The notes: generated from the letters alone by a model not told the origin. A DNA stretch of 23,009 bases from Candidatus Pygmaiobacter gallistercoris (GCA_019113125.1 DXIA01000012.1:1-23009), one strand, 5' to 3'; counted from the stretch's first letter, positions 1-7,572 are shown. Program-made: numbers and translations.

Positions 1-172
1 TGCAGGTTGAAATGCGGGGATAGTCCCTGTTTACAGGGGTTCCCTCCTTTTCCAGTGTGCGCGATAGGCATAATAGAAAAAGCCCACAGATTTCTCCGTA
101 TAATCGTGTATATAGTGTAGAGAGCAATGGCACCACGGTGAGTTTTTATCATCGCTGACGTCTTGACACAGG
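1..172. other. Left-edge region without a supported gene
   Basis: This stretch is visibly less GC-rich than the neighbouring genes. It contains a small hairpin (CCCTG-TTTA-CAGGG, 25-38) and a TATAAT-like string at 99-104. Short open frames run off the left edge on both strands: plus frame 1 is open from 1 to a TAG at 118-120, and the minus strand is open from an ATG at 152 to the edge. Neither has a suitably placed ribosome-binding site, and the minus-strand GGAGGG at about 43-48 is not followed by a start codon. It may be the end of a non-coding RNA, or of an element whose body lies to the left, since a strong rightward terminator follows. I do not recognise it. Confidence 0.3.
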
Positions 173-206
173 CAAACCCCGCAGCATCTGCTGCGGGGTT
201 TTTTAT
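173..206 (+). terminator. Rho-independent terminator, rightward
   Basis: A perfect 12-base inverted repeat (AACCCCGCAGCA at 175-186, TGCTGCGGGGTT at 189-200) is followed by a run of T to 204. The T tract is on the plus strand, so it ends a rightward transcript entering from the left edge or starting within 1-170. No coding gene for that transcript is visible here. Confidence 0.85.
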
Positions 207-232
207 TTGGAAAGGCCGCGCCGCCGCCTCGA

Positions 233-262
233 TTGCGCAGAGCGGGAGATCTGTGGTATACT
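233..262 (+). promoter_or_regulatory. Putative sigma-A promoter of the zinc-ribbon gene
   Basis: TATACT at 257-262 is preceded directly by TGG, giving an extended -10 element. A weak -35 (TTGCGC, 233-238) lies 18 bases upstream. It is placed between the preceding terminator and the AAAGGAGG ribosome-binding site of the gene starting at 300. Confidence 0.55.
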
Positions 263-299
263 GAGAAAAATTTGAGGTTTGTGTAAAGGAGGAAACGGA

Positions 300-1757
300 A
301 TGGTTTGTCCGAACTGTGGTCACCAGCTTGCAGAGGGCGCCTCGTTCTGTCCGATCTGCGGGTCGCGGGTGGGGGAGGCCCGGCAGCAGCCGGAGCCGAC
401 GACGATTCCGACCGAGGGAACATCGCTGGGGTACGGACAGCAGAGCGATTACGGACAGCAGAGCGATTACGGACAGCAGAGCGATTACGGGCAGCAGAGT
501 TATTACGGACAACAGGGGTATCAGGAGCCGGGGGATCCCGGCCGACCGGTCAGTTTCTACTACCAGCGGCAGTTCGCCGCGATCGCCGAAGGGGAGCGGG
601 GAAATTTCAACTGGGCGGCCTTCTTCCTCGGGCCCTACCATGCGATCTACCGCGGTCACACTGGGCGGTTCCTCGCGCTCTATCTGCCGCTGCTGCTGGC
701 CGCCGCGATCGATGAGATCGGGATGATCGCGGTGATCGGGACAGGGCAGCGGATGCTGTTTTTGGTCTTTGTGCTGCTGAGCTGGGTGATCTCGATAGCC
801 GCGCTGGTCATCTCGATCTACAACGGCTTTACCTTTAACCGGAGCTATTACAAGGCGTGCGGCGGGGATCCCCGGGTGCCCCACCACGGCGGCCGGCTCA
901 TCGCGGCGATCATCACAATCGGGGTGGTGGTGATGGCGCTGACCTTCGCGCTGCTCGGGAGATTTGTGGGGCAGGTGTTCAACCAGCTGGGAGAGGGGAA
1001 CTACCCCGGCTCGTCACCGTTTGAAGAGATTCTGTCGCAGGACACCCCTGACAGCTCTTCGGTGGGACAGATCCAGCAGAGCACCGGTGAATTCGGCAGC
1101 GTCGAGGAGCTGCTGGAGGCCTACAGCACGGTTGCGCGGGATCAGCTCTATCTGCTGGGCTGGGGCGACCCCGATGCCCCGGACGAGCAGTCGATGATCC
1201 GGAGCGTCTATCTCTTCAACTCGGATGATGCCTCGTTTTTGGACACCCTCAGCGCCGCGAGCACCGATCTCTCCTGGGAGACCTTCGAGCCGGATGAGCC
1301 GATCTATCAGGGGCAGGCCTGGTACTACACCATCTACTGCTCGCTGGACGAAGGGGAGGTCGCCTTCGACCTTGTCGCCGGCGGCGGAAACGCGGCGGTC
1401 TTCGGCTGCTATGTCCGGGGAAACAAGGGGTATACCGGTCTCGACCAGCAGCAGACCTCGGCACTGCTGGCGGCGCTCTACGAGCGGGCCGGGGCGCCGC
1501 AGTCGCTCGCCTCGCTCGTCCGCGGCAGCTGGCGGACCGAGGAGGGCCAGGAATTTGTGATGGATGCCGAGACCCTCAACGGGAAGGCCTACACCCTCTG
1601 GTATGTGGACAACGGGTGCCTCGCGGTCTACCTCGACGGCACCACCGAGGTCGAGTGGGAGTACTATATGACGGTGGAGGGGGACACGCTGAACGTCTGG
1701 CAGTTTGACGACAGCGGCGAGGTCGTCAGTGATCTTTACTATACCCGGGTGGACTGA
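300..1757 (+). CDS. Zinc-ribbon, DUF2628-like membrane protein with YGQQSD repeats
   Basis: A 485-residue protein of unknown function. The ATG at 300 is chosen because AAAGGAGG lies 7-8 bases upstream; an upstream in-frame TTG at 279 precedes that site. The N-terminus is a zinc-ribbon (Cys3, Cys6, Cys17, Cys20, in the pattern MVCPNCG...FCPICG). It is followed by a Gln/Tyr-rich linker with five six-residue repeats at 45-74. Residues about 101-185 resemble DUF2628 (FNWAAFFLGPYHAIYR, then hydrophobic helices and a NRSYYKACGGDP stretch). A further hydrophobic helix sits at about 200-220. The C-terminal half (about 225-485) is hydrophilic, acidic and probably outside the cell, with no family I recognise. 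Zinc ribbon plus DUF2628 is a recurring Firmicutes arrangement, but a specific role is not known to me. It is a single-gene unit with its own promoter and terminator. Confidence 0.85.
   Translation: MVCPNCGHQLAEGASFCPICGSRVGEARQQPEPTTIPTEGTSLGYGQQSDYGQQSDYGQQSDYGQQSYYGQQGYQEPGDPGRPVSFYYQRQFAAIAEGERGNFNWAAFFLGPYHAIYRGHTGRFLALYLPLLLAAAIDEIGMIAVIGTGQRMLFLVFVLLSWVISIAALVISIYNGFTFNRSYYKACGGDPRVPHHGGRLIAAIITIGVVVMALTFALLGRFVGQVFNQLGEGNYPGSSPFEEILSQDTPDSSSVGQIQQSTGEFGSVEELLEAYSTVARDQLYLLGWGDPDAPDEQSMIRSVYLFNSDDASFLDTLSAASTDLSWETFEPDEPIYQGQAWYYTIYCSLDEGEVAFDLVAGGGNAAVFGCYVRGNKGYTGLDQQQTSALLAALYERAGAPQSLASLVRGSWRTEEGQEFVMDAETLNGKAYTLWYVDNGCLAVYLDGTTEVEWEYYMTVEGDTLNVWQFDDSGEVVSDLYYTRVD
432..521 (+). 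repeat. Five in-frame 18-base tandem repeats
   Basis: Units start at 432, 450, 468, 486 and 504. The first three (TACGGACAGCAGAGCGAT) are identical. The fourth and fifth carry a few substitutions and encode YGQQSY and YGQQGY instead of YGQQSD. The repeat is in phase with the reading frame, so gain or loss of a unit would change linker length without a frameshift. Confidence 0.95.
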
Positions 1758-1772
1758 TCCACCGAGATGGGC

Positions 1773-1807
1773 GGAGCGGATATCGCGGCGATATCCGCTC
1801 CCTTTTT
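1773..1807 (+). terminator. Rho-independent terminator after the zinc-ribbon gene
   Basis: A 14-base perfect inverted repeat (GGAGCGGATATCGC at 1773-1786, GCGATATCCGCTCC at 1788-1801) is followed by C and five T. It lies 15 bases past the stop codon. Confidence 0.9.
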
Positions 1808-1846
1808 GCCCCGGCGGCAGAGCGGAAAAATTTTTGCGGGAGGGAA

Positions 1847-1875
1847 TTGACTTGCCCGCTCAGTTGTGCGATACT
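1847..1875 (+). promoter_or_regulatory. Putative sigma-A promoter of the MATE gene
   Basis: TTGACT (1847-1852), a 17-base spacer, then GATACT (1870-1875) preceded by TGC as an extended -10. The ribosome-binding site GGAGG at 1911-1915 and the start at 1923 follow. Confidence 0.65.
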
Positions 1876-1922
1876 CGCTAAGGAATCATACAAGTTTTGG
1901 AATACTGCGAGGAGGCAGATCA

Positions 1923-3314
1923 ATGGCAAGGAGTACGACGTCGGCCAGGGGGCTGACCGAAGGGGTCATCTGGAAACAGCTGCTGGCCTACTTTTTCCCG
2001 ATCCTGTTCGGGACCTTTTTTCAGCAGCTCTACAACACCGCAGACGCGATGATCGTGGGGCAGTTTGTCGGCAAACAGGCGCTGGCGGCGGTCGGCGGCG
2101 CGACCGGTACACTGGTCAACTTTATCGTCAACCTGTTTGTCGGCATCTCCTCCGGCACCACCGTCGTCGTCGCCCAGCTCTACGGCGCGGGGGAGCACAA
2201 GCGGGTGGGGGACGCGGTGCATACCTCGCTGGCGCTGGCGATCAGCGCAGGTCTCGGGATGACCGTCCTCTCGCTGCTGCTGGCCCGCCCGGCGCTGACC
2301 GCGATGGGCACCCCCGAGGATGTCATGCCCTATGCGCTGACCTATCTGCGGACGGTGCTGCTCGGTGTTGTGCCCTCCTTCCTTTATAATATGGGCTCCG
2401 GCGTGCTGCGGGCGATCGGGGACACCAAGCGGCCGCTCTACTTCCTGGTTGCGGCCTGCCTGACCAACATCGTGCTCGACCTGCTGTTTGTCGCCGGAAT
2501 GAGGATGGGGGTCTTCGGCGCGGCCTTCGCGACCATCCTCTCCCAGGCACTCAGCGCGGTGCTGACCCTGCTCTCGCTGGCGAGCTCGAACGGCTGCTAC
2601 CGGTTCTACCCCTCCAAGCTGCGGTTTGCCAAGGGCATGCTCAGCGGTGTGCTGCGGGTCGGCATCCCGGCGGGGCTGCAGTCCAACATGTACTCGATCT
2701 CGAACATCATCATCCAGACCTACATCAACTCGTTCGGCACCGACACGATGGCGGCCTGGACCGCCCACGGCAAGATCGACGGCTTTTTCTGGATGATCAT
2801 GGGGGCCTTCGGCATCTCGATCACCGCATTTGCCGGCCAGAACTTCGGCGCCCGCAAGTACGACCGGATCCGGGAGAGCGTGCGGGTCTGCCTAATCCTC
2901 TCGCTGATTACCTCGGTGGTGATTGGCGGGCTCTACTACGGCTTTGCCGGGCCGCTGCAGCAGATCTTTACCAGTGACACCGCGGTGCTGACCATCGGCC
3001 GGCAGATCGTCGGGATCACGGTGCCCTTCTACTTCACCTACATCTGCATCGAGATCCTGGCCGGCGCGATCCGCGGCTGCGGCGAGGCGACCCCGCCGAT
3101 GCTGATGGTGGCGGGCGGCGTCTGCCTGCTGCGGATCGTCTGGATCGCGATCATGCTGCCCTTTAGGCGGGAGCTGTCCACCGTGCTGATCAGCTACCCG
3201 CTCAGCTGGGCGGCCACCTCGCTGCTCTTCATCGTCTACTATCTGCGGGGCAACTGGCTGCGCCGCTGCATCAAGAAGTCCTACGGGGAAGAGGAACTCA
3301 AGAAAAAGGCATAA
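1923..3314 (+). CDS. MATE family multidrug/cation exporter
   Basis: A 463-residue integral membrane protein with about twelve hydrophobic helices. It has the usual length and two-fold layout of the MATE family (NorM/DinF-like), which exports drugs or metabolites in exchange for Na+ or H+. Typical features near the N-terminus are IWKQLLAYFFPILFG, FFQQLYNTADAMIVGQFVG, and the GSGVLRAIGDTKRPLY segment. The second half repeats the pattern (AFAGQNFGARKYDRI). The basic C-terminal tail is cytoplasmic. The start at 1923 has GGAGG 7 bases upstream; the frame extends to 1866 without a better site. The substrate cannot be told from sequence. It is transcribed alone between its own promoter and a shared terminator. 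Confidence 0.93.
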   Translation: MARSTTSARGLTEGVIWKQLLAYFFPILFGTFFQQLYNTADAMIVGQFVGKQALAAVGGATGTLVNFIVNLFVGISSGTTVVVAQLYGAGEHKRVGDAVHTSLALAISAGLGMTVLSLLLARPALTAMGTPEDVMPYALTYLRTVLLGVVPSFLYNMGSGVLRAIGDTKRPLYFLVAACLTNIVLDLLFVAGMRMGVFGAAFATILSQALSAVLTLLSLASSNGCYRFYPSKLRFAKGMLSGVLRVGIPAGLQSNMYSISNIIIQTYINSFGTDTMAAWTAHGKIDGFFWMIMGAFGISITAFAGQNFGARKYDRIRESVRVCLILSLITSVVIGGLYYGFAGPLQQIFTSDTAVLTIGRQIVGITVPFYFTYICIEILAGAIRGCGEATPPMLMVAGGVCLLRIVWIAIMLPFRRELSTVLISYPLSWAATSLLFIVYYLRGNWLRRCIKKSYGEEELKKKA

Positions 3315-3315
3315 A

Positions 3316-3353
3316 AAAGGGCGGTGGAACCTGCTACAGTTCCACCGCCTTTT
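3316..3353. terminator. Bidirectional terminator between MATE and gluQ
   Basis: Stem GGCGGTGGAAC (3320-3330), 8-base loop, GTTCCACCGCC (3339-3349). There is an A run on the left and TTTT on the right, so it works for both convergent genes. It lies directly between the two stop codons. Confidence 0.9.
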
Positions 3354-3358
3354 CTGTT

Positions 3359-4312
3359 TCAGAAGAGCGCTGCCGGCAGCCGCACGTCCTCCCGCGGCAG
3401 CTTGTCCCAGGAAAAGAGGGGGACCAGCTCGTCCGGGGTTGCCGGCTCGGGGCGGTCGAGCAGCCCGGCCGCATACCCGAGCGCCCCGGTGATCGCGGCG
3501 GCCGAGAGTCCCCGGGCGACCAGCGCGTCGAGGCTGAGGTCGGCATCCCGCTTTGAGAGCCGTCGCCCGTCGGGTGCGAGCAGCAGCGGCAGGTGGCCAA
3601 ACCGAGGCGCCGGGGCGCCGAGCAGCCGGTAGAGATAGAGCTGGCGGGGGGTGGAGGCGAGCAGGTCCCGCCCCCGCACCACCTCGGTGACCCCCATCGC
3701 GGCGTCATCCGCCACCACCGCGAGCTGGTAGGCAAACACCCCGTCCGACCGGCGGAGAATGAAGTCCCCGCACTCCCGCGCGAGGTTCTGGCTGCACCGG
3801 CCGTAGTGCAGATCGTCAAAGGAGATCTCCTCATCCGGCACCATCAGCCGCAGCGCCGGTGCGCGTGCGAGGCTGCGCCGGCGGATCTCGTCGTCGGTCA
3901 GGTTGCGGCAGCTGCCGGGATAGACGACCTCCCCGTCGGCGGCGTGGGGGGCGCTGGCCGCGTGGAGCTGGGCGCGGGAGCAGAAACAGGGGTAGACCAG
4001 CCCCTGCGCGCGCAGCCGGTTGAGAATCTGCTGGTAAAATTCGCCGCGGCGGCTCTGCTCATAGGGGGCGTGGAGCCCGTCGGCGTCAAGGCCGCCCTCG
4101 TCCCAGGCAAGGCCGAGAAACGCAAGGTCCCGCTGCAGCTGCTCGCTGTACGCCCGCTTGGAGCGGGCGGGGTCGAGGTCCTCGATCCGAAGCAGGATCC
4201 GCCCGCCCTGCCGCCGGGCCGAGAGCCAGGCCAGCAGAAAACAGAACAGATTGCCAAGATGCAGCCGCCCGCTCGGGCTCGGGGCAAACCGCCCGACCAC
4301 CCGCTGTTCCAT
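3359..4312 (-). CDS. gluQ: Glutamyl-Q tRNA(Asp) synthetase
   Basis: A 317-residue GluRS paralogue lacking the anticodon-binding domain, so it does not charge tRNA-Glu. By family it activates glutamate and attaches it to queuosine at position 34 of tRNA-Asp. The class I Rossmann motif is present (RFAPSPSGRLHLGN, residues 8-21, HIGH-type HLGN). The KMSKS-type loop is RLSKRD (251-256). The zinc site characteristic of GluQ is intact: Cys109, Cys111, Tyr131, Cys135. The length matches the family (about 300), whereas full GluRS has about 470-500 residues. The ATG at 4312 has GGGGAGG 8 bases upstream; a GTG three codons earlier would overlap that site. It is a single gene, convergent with MATE and divergent from the AI-2E gene. 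Confidence 0.9.
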   Translation of the reverse strand: MEQRVVGRFAPSPSGRLHLGNLFCFLLAWLSARRQGGRILLRIEDLDPARSKRAYSEQLQRDLAFLGLAWDEGGLDADGLHAPYEQSRRGEFYQQILNRLRAQGLVYPCFCSRAQLHAASAPHAADGEVVYPGSCRNLTDDEIRRRSLARAPALRLMVPDEEISFDDLHYGRCSQNLARECGDFILRRSDGVFAYQLAVVADDAAMGVTEVVRGRDLLASTPRQLYLYRLLGAPAPRFGHLPLLLAPDGRRLSKRDADLSLDALVARGLSAAAITGALGYAAGLLDRPEPATPDELVPLFSWDKLPREDVRLPAALF

Positions 4313-4331
4313 CCGCAGCACCTCCCCTCAA

Positions 4332-4359
4332 AACTGTTCCCATTATACCAGAACACAGC
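4332..4359 (-). promoter_or_regulatory. Putative gluQ promoter
   Basis: On the minus strand a perfect TATAAT lies at 4337-4332. A weak -35 (TTGCGT, 4359-4354) lies 16 bases upstream. It sits 20 bases ahead of the gluQ start. Confidence 0.5.
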
Positions 4360-4375
4360 CAGAACGCAAAATGGA

Positions 4376-4404
4376 TTGTATCGTCGGGCAAAATGAGATA
4401 GAAT
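4376..4404 (+). promoter_or_regulatory. Putative promoter of the AI-2E family gene
   Basis: TTGTAT (4376-4381), a 17-base spacer, TAGAAT (4399-4404). It is back to back with the gluQ promoter in the same 148-base gap. GGAGG at 4449-4453 precedes the start. Confidence 0.55.
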
Positions 4405-4460
4405 AAGGGGGACAAGCTGCGCCGGATTCTGCCGGCGCGCCCCACTTTGGAGGAAAACAG

Positions 4461-5624
4461 ATGAAAAAAACCAAAAAAATCGGGCTGTGGCTCTTTCTGG
4501 CGGTGGCGGCGCTGGTGCTCTTCAACTGGGCGCTGGACAACGGCGGGCTGCTCGCCGACCTGCTGCGGACGGTGCTGGGGGTCTTTGCCCCGTTTCTGAT
4601 CGGGCTGGTCATCGCCTTTATCCTCAATGTGCCGATGCGGGCGATTGAGCGGCTGCTTTCCAGAATCCCCGGCGCGCGGCCGGGCGGGCTGCTGCGGGGG
4701 ACCAGCTTTCTGGTCACCCTGCTGCTCTTTGCCGCCGGCGGCACACTGGTCTTCCGGATCGTGCTGCCCGAGCTCGGCGGCACCATCACCACCCTCGGCC
4801 AGCAGATTCCCGCATTCTTCGTCCGGCTGCAGCAGGAGGCAAAGCAGCTCGAGGACTGGATTCCCAACCTGCGGGACTACATCGCCGAGCTGCAGCTCGA
4901 CTGGAAGGAGATCGTCGAGCGGGCGATGGGCTTTCTGCAGAACGGCGCGACCTCGCTGCTCGGCTCGACGATGAACATCGCGACCTCGGTCTTCAGCGGG
5001 GTCTTCAACACCTTTATGGGTTTTATCTTCGCCGTCTACATCCTGTTCGGCAAGGAGAAACTCAAGGTGCAGGCGCGTCGGGTGCTCTATGCCTGGCTGC
5101 CGGTGGAGCGGGCCGACCGGGTGGTCTATGTCGCCGACCTGACCGAGCAGACCTTCTCCCGGTTTCTCACCGGGCAGTGCCTTGAGGCGGTGATCCTCGG
5201 GCTGATGTTCTTTGTCAGCATGAGCCTTTTGAAATTCCCCTATGCGATGCTGGTCGCGGTACTGGTCGCGGTGACCGCCCTGATCCCGATGTTCGGCGCC
5301 TTCATCGGCTGCTTTGTCGGCGCCTTTCTGATCCTGGTGGTCAACCCGATGCAGGCGCTCTGGTTCGTGCTGCTCTTTCTGCTGCTGCAGCAGATCGAGG
5401 GCAACCTCATCTACCCGCGGGTGGTCGGCAGCTCGATCGGCCTGCCCGCGATGTGGGTGATGGTCGCGGTCACCGTCGGCGGCAGCACGATGGGCATCCT
5501 CGGCATGCTGCTGATGGTCCCCGCCACCTCGGTGGTCTATGCGCTGGCGCGGGAGAATACCGAGCGCCGGCTGCTGCGCCGCGCCGTGCCGGCCGACCGG
5601 TATGCCGAACAGCAGAAACAATAG
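4461..5624 (+). CDS. AI-2E/PerM family membrane transporter
   Basis: A 387-residue membrane protein of the AI-2E transporter family (formerly DUF20/UPF0118, PerM, YdiK, TqsA). Family members have been linked to autoinducer export or Na+/H+ exchange; the substrate here is unknown. Two or three N-terminal helices (MKKTKKIGLWLFLAVAAL..., APFLIGLVIAFILNVP) are followed by a long amphipathic region at about 105-165. A C-terminal block of helices has the conserved signature around QQIEGNLIYPRVVGSSIGLP, a hallmark of the family. The ATG at 4461 has GGAGG 7 bases upstream. It is monocistronic, with its own promoter and a strong terminator. Confidence 0.88.
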   Translation: MKKTKKIGLWLFLAVAALVLFNWALDNGGLLADLLRTVLGVFAPFLIGLVIAFILNVPMRAIERLLSRIPGARPGGLLRGTSFLVTLLLFAAGGTLVFRIVLPELGGTITTLGQQIPAFFVRLQQEAKQLEDWIPNLRDYIAELQLDWKEIVERAMGFLQNGATSLLGSTMNIATSVFSGVFNTFMGFIFAVYILFGKEKLKVQARRVLYAWLPVERADRVVYVADLTEQTFSRFLTGQCLEAVILGLMFFVSMSLLKFPYAMLVAVLVAVTALIPMFGAFIGCFVGAFLILVVNPMQALWFVLLFLLLQQIEGNLIYPRVVGSSIGLPAMWVMVAVTVGGSTMGILGMLLMVPATSVVYALARENTERRLLRRAVPADRYAEQQKQ

Positions 5625-5629
5625 CGCAA

Positions 5630-5655
5630 CAAAACCCGGCGAAAGCCGGGTTTTG
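5630..5655. terminator. GAAA-tetraloop terminator
   Basis: An 11-base stem (CAAAACCCGGC at 5630-5640, GCCGGGTTTTG at 5645-5655) is closed by a GAAA loop. The stem's own A and T arms supply the T tract. It lies 6 bases after the AI-2E stop and separates that gene from the his operon. Confidence 0.85.
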
Positions 5656-5812
5656 CCGTATCCCGCCGCTGTTTTGCCGCCGCTGTCAAAAATCCACCTG
5701 CTCAGCCGGGCGCAAATCGGCAATTCCTACAGTAGAATTTCAATTTTTTGTGTAGTATAATTGCTTTAGTAATCTACTACTCTACCATAGTAAAGTGAAC
5801 GGGAGGGATCGG
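5656..5812 (+). promoter_or_regulatory. his operon promoter region with TAGTA/TACTA dyad
   Basis: A perfect -10 (TATAAT, 5756-5761) is present, but the -35 is poor (TAGAAT at 5733-5738, 17-base spacer). TAGTA half-sites occur at 5753-5757, 5767-5771 and 5788-5792, with an inverted TACTA at 5775-5779. The pair 5767-5779 forms a TAGTA-ATC-TACTA dyad at the expected transcription start. A further CTAC-A-GTAG palindrome lies at 5727-5735. The placement fits a repressor operator. A HisR/YerC (TrpR-like) regulator, known for his genes in Firmicutes, is a reasonable guess but I cannot confirm the motif. The leader is only about 45 bases, too short for a T-box. Confidence 0.55.
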
Positions 5813-6940
5813 ATGCTTTCCGATTATAAGACCCTGAGTGCCGCCGAGCGGGCGGCGCTCTCCCTGCGGGAGGTCTACGAGCGGTACGGCTACCGCAAAT
5901 ACCGGATGGGGCAGTTTGAGGAGTACAGCCTGTATATGGACAACAAGAATTTTCTGTCCAGCGAGCGGGTGATCTCCTTCACCGATCTGGACGGCCGGCT
6001 GCTGGCGCTGCGGCCGGATGTGACCCTCAGCATTGTGCGGCACGCGTCGGAGCAGCCCCGGGCCGCCGAGCGGCTCTACTACACCGAGAGCGTCTACCGG
6101 CCCAGCGCCGAGAACAACGCCTTCAAGGAGATCAGCCAGATCGGCATTGAGTACATCGGCACGGTCGACCGGTACGCGATGACCGAGGTGACCCTGCTCG
6201 CGGCCGAGAGCCTGCGGGCATTCGGGCCCCGGGCGCTGCTCGAGCTGAGTGATGTGCGGTTTGCGGTCGGGCTGCTGGATGCGCTGGGGCTGGAGGACGG
6301 CCTGCGCAGCCGGGCGCTCGACGCGCTGGCCCAGAAGAATCGACCCGCGCTCGAGGCGGTGGCCCGTGAGGCGAAACTGGCGGCGGGGGATGGCGCGGCG
6401 CTCTGCGCGCTGATCGAGCTCTACGGCCCCTGGCAGCCGACCCTCGCGCGGGCGCGGCAGATCTGCCGCGGCGCCGAGATGACCGCCGCGCTCGACGAAC
6501 TGGGCGCGGTTTGCGGCGCGGTGGCGTCCCACTGCGGCGGGGAGCTGTCGGTCGACTTTTCGCTCGTCAACCACACCGCCTATTACAACGGCCTGCTGAT
6601 GCGGGGCTACCTCGAGGGACTGCCCCGGGCGGTGCTGGTCGGCGGGCGGTACGACGGCATCCTCAAAAAGCTCGGCAAGGCGGGCGGCGGCATCGGGTTC
6701 GGGCTGGACCTGTCCGAGATCGCGCAGCTGCCGGGCGACAGCGGGGAGACCCCGCTGGACCTGCTGGTGCGGTACACAGAGGACGCCGATCCCGCCGCCG
6801 TCGCAGCATCGGTGGCCGACGCGGCGGACAGCGGGCTGCGGGTGCGGGCGCTGCGGCAGGGGGAGGACCCCGGCGACTGCAGCTGGAAGGAGACGGTGCT
6901 GGTGACCGGCGCCGGGATCGAGAGAGGGGGCGAGGGCTGA
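5813..6940 (+). CDS. hisZ: ATP phosphoribosyltransferase regulatory subunit HisZ
   Basis: A 375-residue histidyl-tRNA synthetase paralogue that lacks the anticodon-binding domain. By family it forms a hetero-octamer with short HisG and mediates histidine feedback. It retains HisRS-like catalytic-core motifs: FTDLDGRLLALRPDVTLSIV (about 56-75), YYTESVYRP (89-97) and GGRYDGILKK (about 278-287). The ATG at 5813 is chosen for GGGAGG 6 bases upstream; a GTG at 5795 lies ahead of that site. It is the first gene of the operon. Its TGA overlaps the hisG start (TGATG). Pairing with a short HisG is the expected arrangement. Confidence 0.93.
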   Translation: MLSDYKTLSAAERAALSLREVYERYGYRKYRMGQFEEYSLYMDNKNFLSSERVISFTDLDGRLLALRPDVTLSIVRHASEQPRAAERLYYTESVYRPSAENNAFKEISQIGIEYIGTVDRYAMTEVTLLAAESLRAFGPRALLELSDVRFAVGLLDALGLEDGLRSRALDALAQKNRPALEAVAREAKLAAGDGAALCALIELYGPWQPTLARARQICRGAEMTAALDELGAVCGAVASHCGGELSVDFSLVNHTAYYNGLLMRGYLEGLPRAVLVGGRYDGILKKLGKAGGGIGFGLDLSEIAQLPGDSGETPLDLLVRYTEDADPAAVAASVADAADSGLRVRALRQGEDPGDCSWKETVLVTGAGIERGGEG

Positions 6941-7572
6941 TGGCACAGATGTTGACCGTCGCGCTGCCCAAGGGACGGCTCGGGGACAAGGTCTACAACC
7001 TGCTCGAGAGCGTCGGCTACGACTGCAGCGAGATCCGGGAGGACGGGCGCAAGCTGGTCTTTGAAAACCCGGCCTCGGGGGTGCGGTATCTGCTGGTCAA
7101 GCCCAGCGATGTGACCATCTATGTCGAGCACGGGGCCGCCGACGTCGGGATCGTCGGCAAGGATATCCTCGAGGAGAGCCGGCCGGATGTCTACGAGCTG
7201 CTGGACCTCGGGATCGGCCGCTGCCGGATGGCGGTGGCCGCCCGCAGCGACTACCGGGAGGACACCAGCCGCACCCTGCGGGTCGCGACCAAGTTCGAGA
7301 ACATCGCAAAGCGGTACTACGCCTCCCTCAACCGGGATATCGAGATCATCCGGCTCAACGGCAGCATCGAGCTCGCGCCGCTGCTCGGGCTGTCCGACGT
7401 CATTGTGGATATTGTGGAGAGCGGCACCACCATCCGGGAAAACCATCTCAAGATCCTCACCGAGTTCATGCAGATCAGTGCCCGGTTCATCGCGAACAAA
7501 TCGAGTTTCAAGTTCAAAAACCAAGAGATCACCGGGATGACCGGAAAACTGAACGGAGTGATAAAGGTATGA
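6940..7572 (+). CDS. hisG: ATP phosphoribosyltransferase catalytic subunit, short form
   Basis: A 210-residue HisG_S enzyme for the committed step: ATP plus PRPP give phosphoribosyl-ATP and pyrophosphate. The N-terminus TVALPKGRLGDKVYNLLE and the PRPP-binding segment DIVESGTTIRENHLKIL (around 150-170) are typical. The C-terminal regulatory domain of long HisG is absent, so the protein should depend on HisZ, which is adjacent. The start at 6940 overlaps the hisZ stop by one base, preceded by a purine-rich GAGAGGGGGCGAGG stretch. The end overlaps the hisD start by 4 bases. Confidence 0.95.
   Translation: MAQMLTVALPKGRLGDKVYNLLESVGYDCSEIREDGRKLVFENPASGVRYLLVKPSDVTIYVEHGAADVGIVGKDILEESRPDVYELLDLGIGRCRMAVAARSDYREDTSRTLRVATKFENIAKRYYASLNRDIEIIRLNGSIELAPLLGLSDVIVDIVESGTTIRENHLKILTEFMQISARFIANKSSFKFKNQEITGMTGKLNGVIKV

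Noticed and set aside
1..152. Partial leftward gene starting at the minus-strand ATG at 152
   Set aside because: No ribosome-binding site precedes the ATG. The plus and other minus frames look equally protein-like, so coding cannot be supported from 50 codons.
432..521. CRISPR array
   Set aside because: The 18-base units are adjacent with no spacers and lie in frame within a coding sequence.
4086..5723. A 545-codon open frame on the minus strand opposite the AI-2E gene
   Set aside because: Composition is rich in His, Gln, Asp and Arg with no domain, and it runs through the intergenic promoters and part of gluQ in another frame. The sense gene has membrane helices and a good ribosome-binding site.
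5656..5812. T-box or histidine attenuator ahead of hisZ
   Set aside because: Only about 45 bases separate the predicted start of transcription from the gene. There is no T-box sequence, no terminator/antiterminator pair and no His-rich leader peptide.
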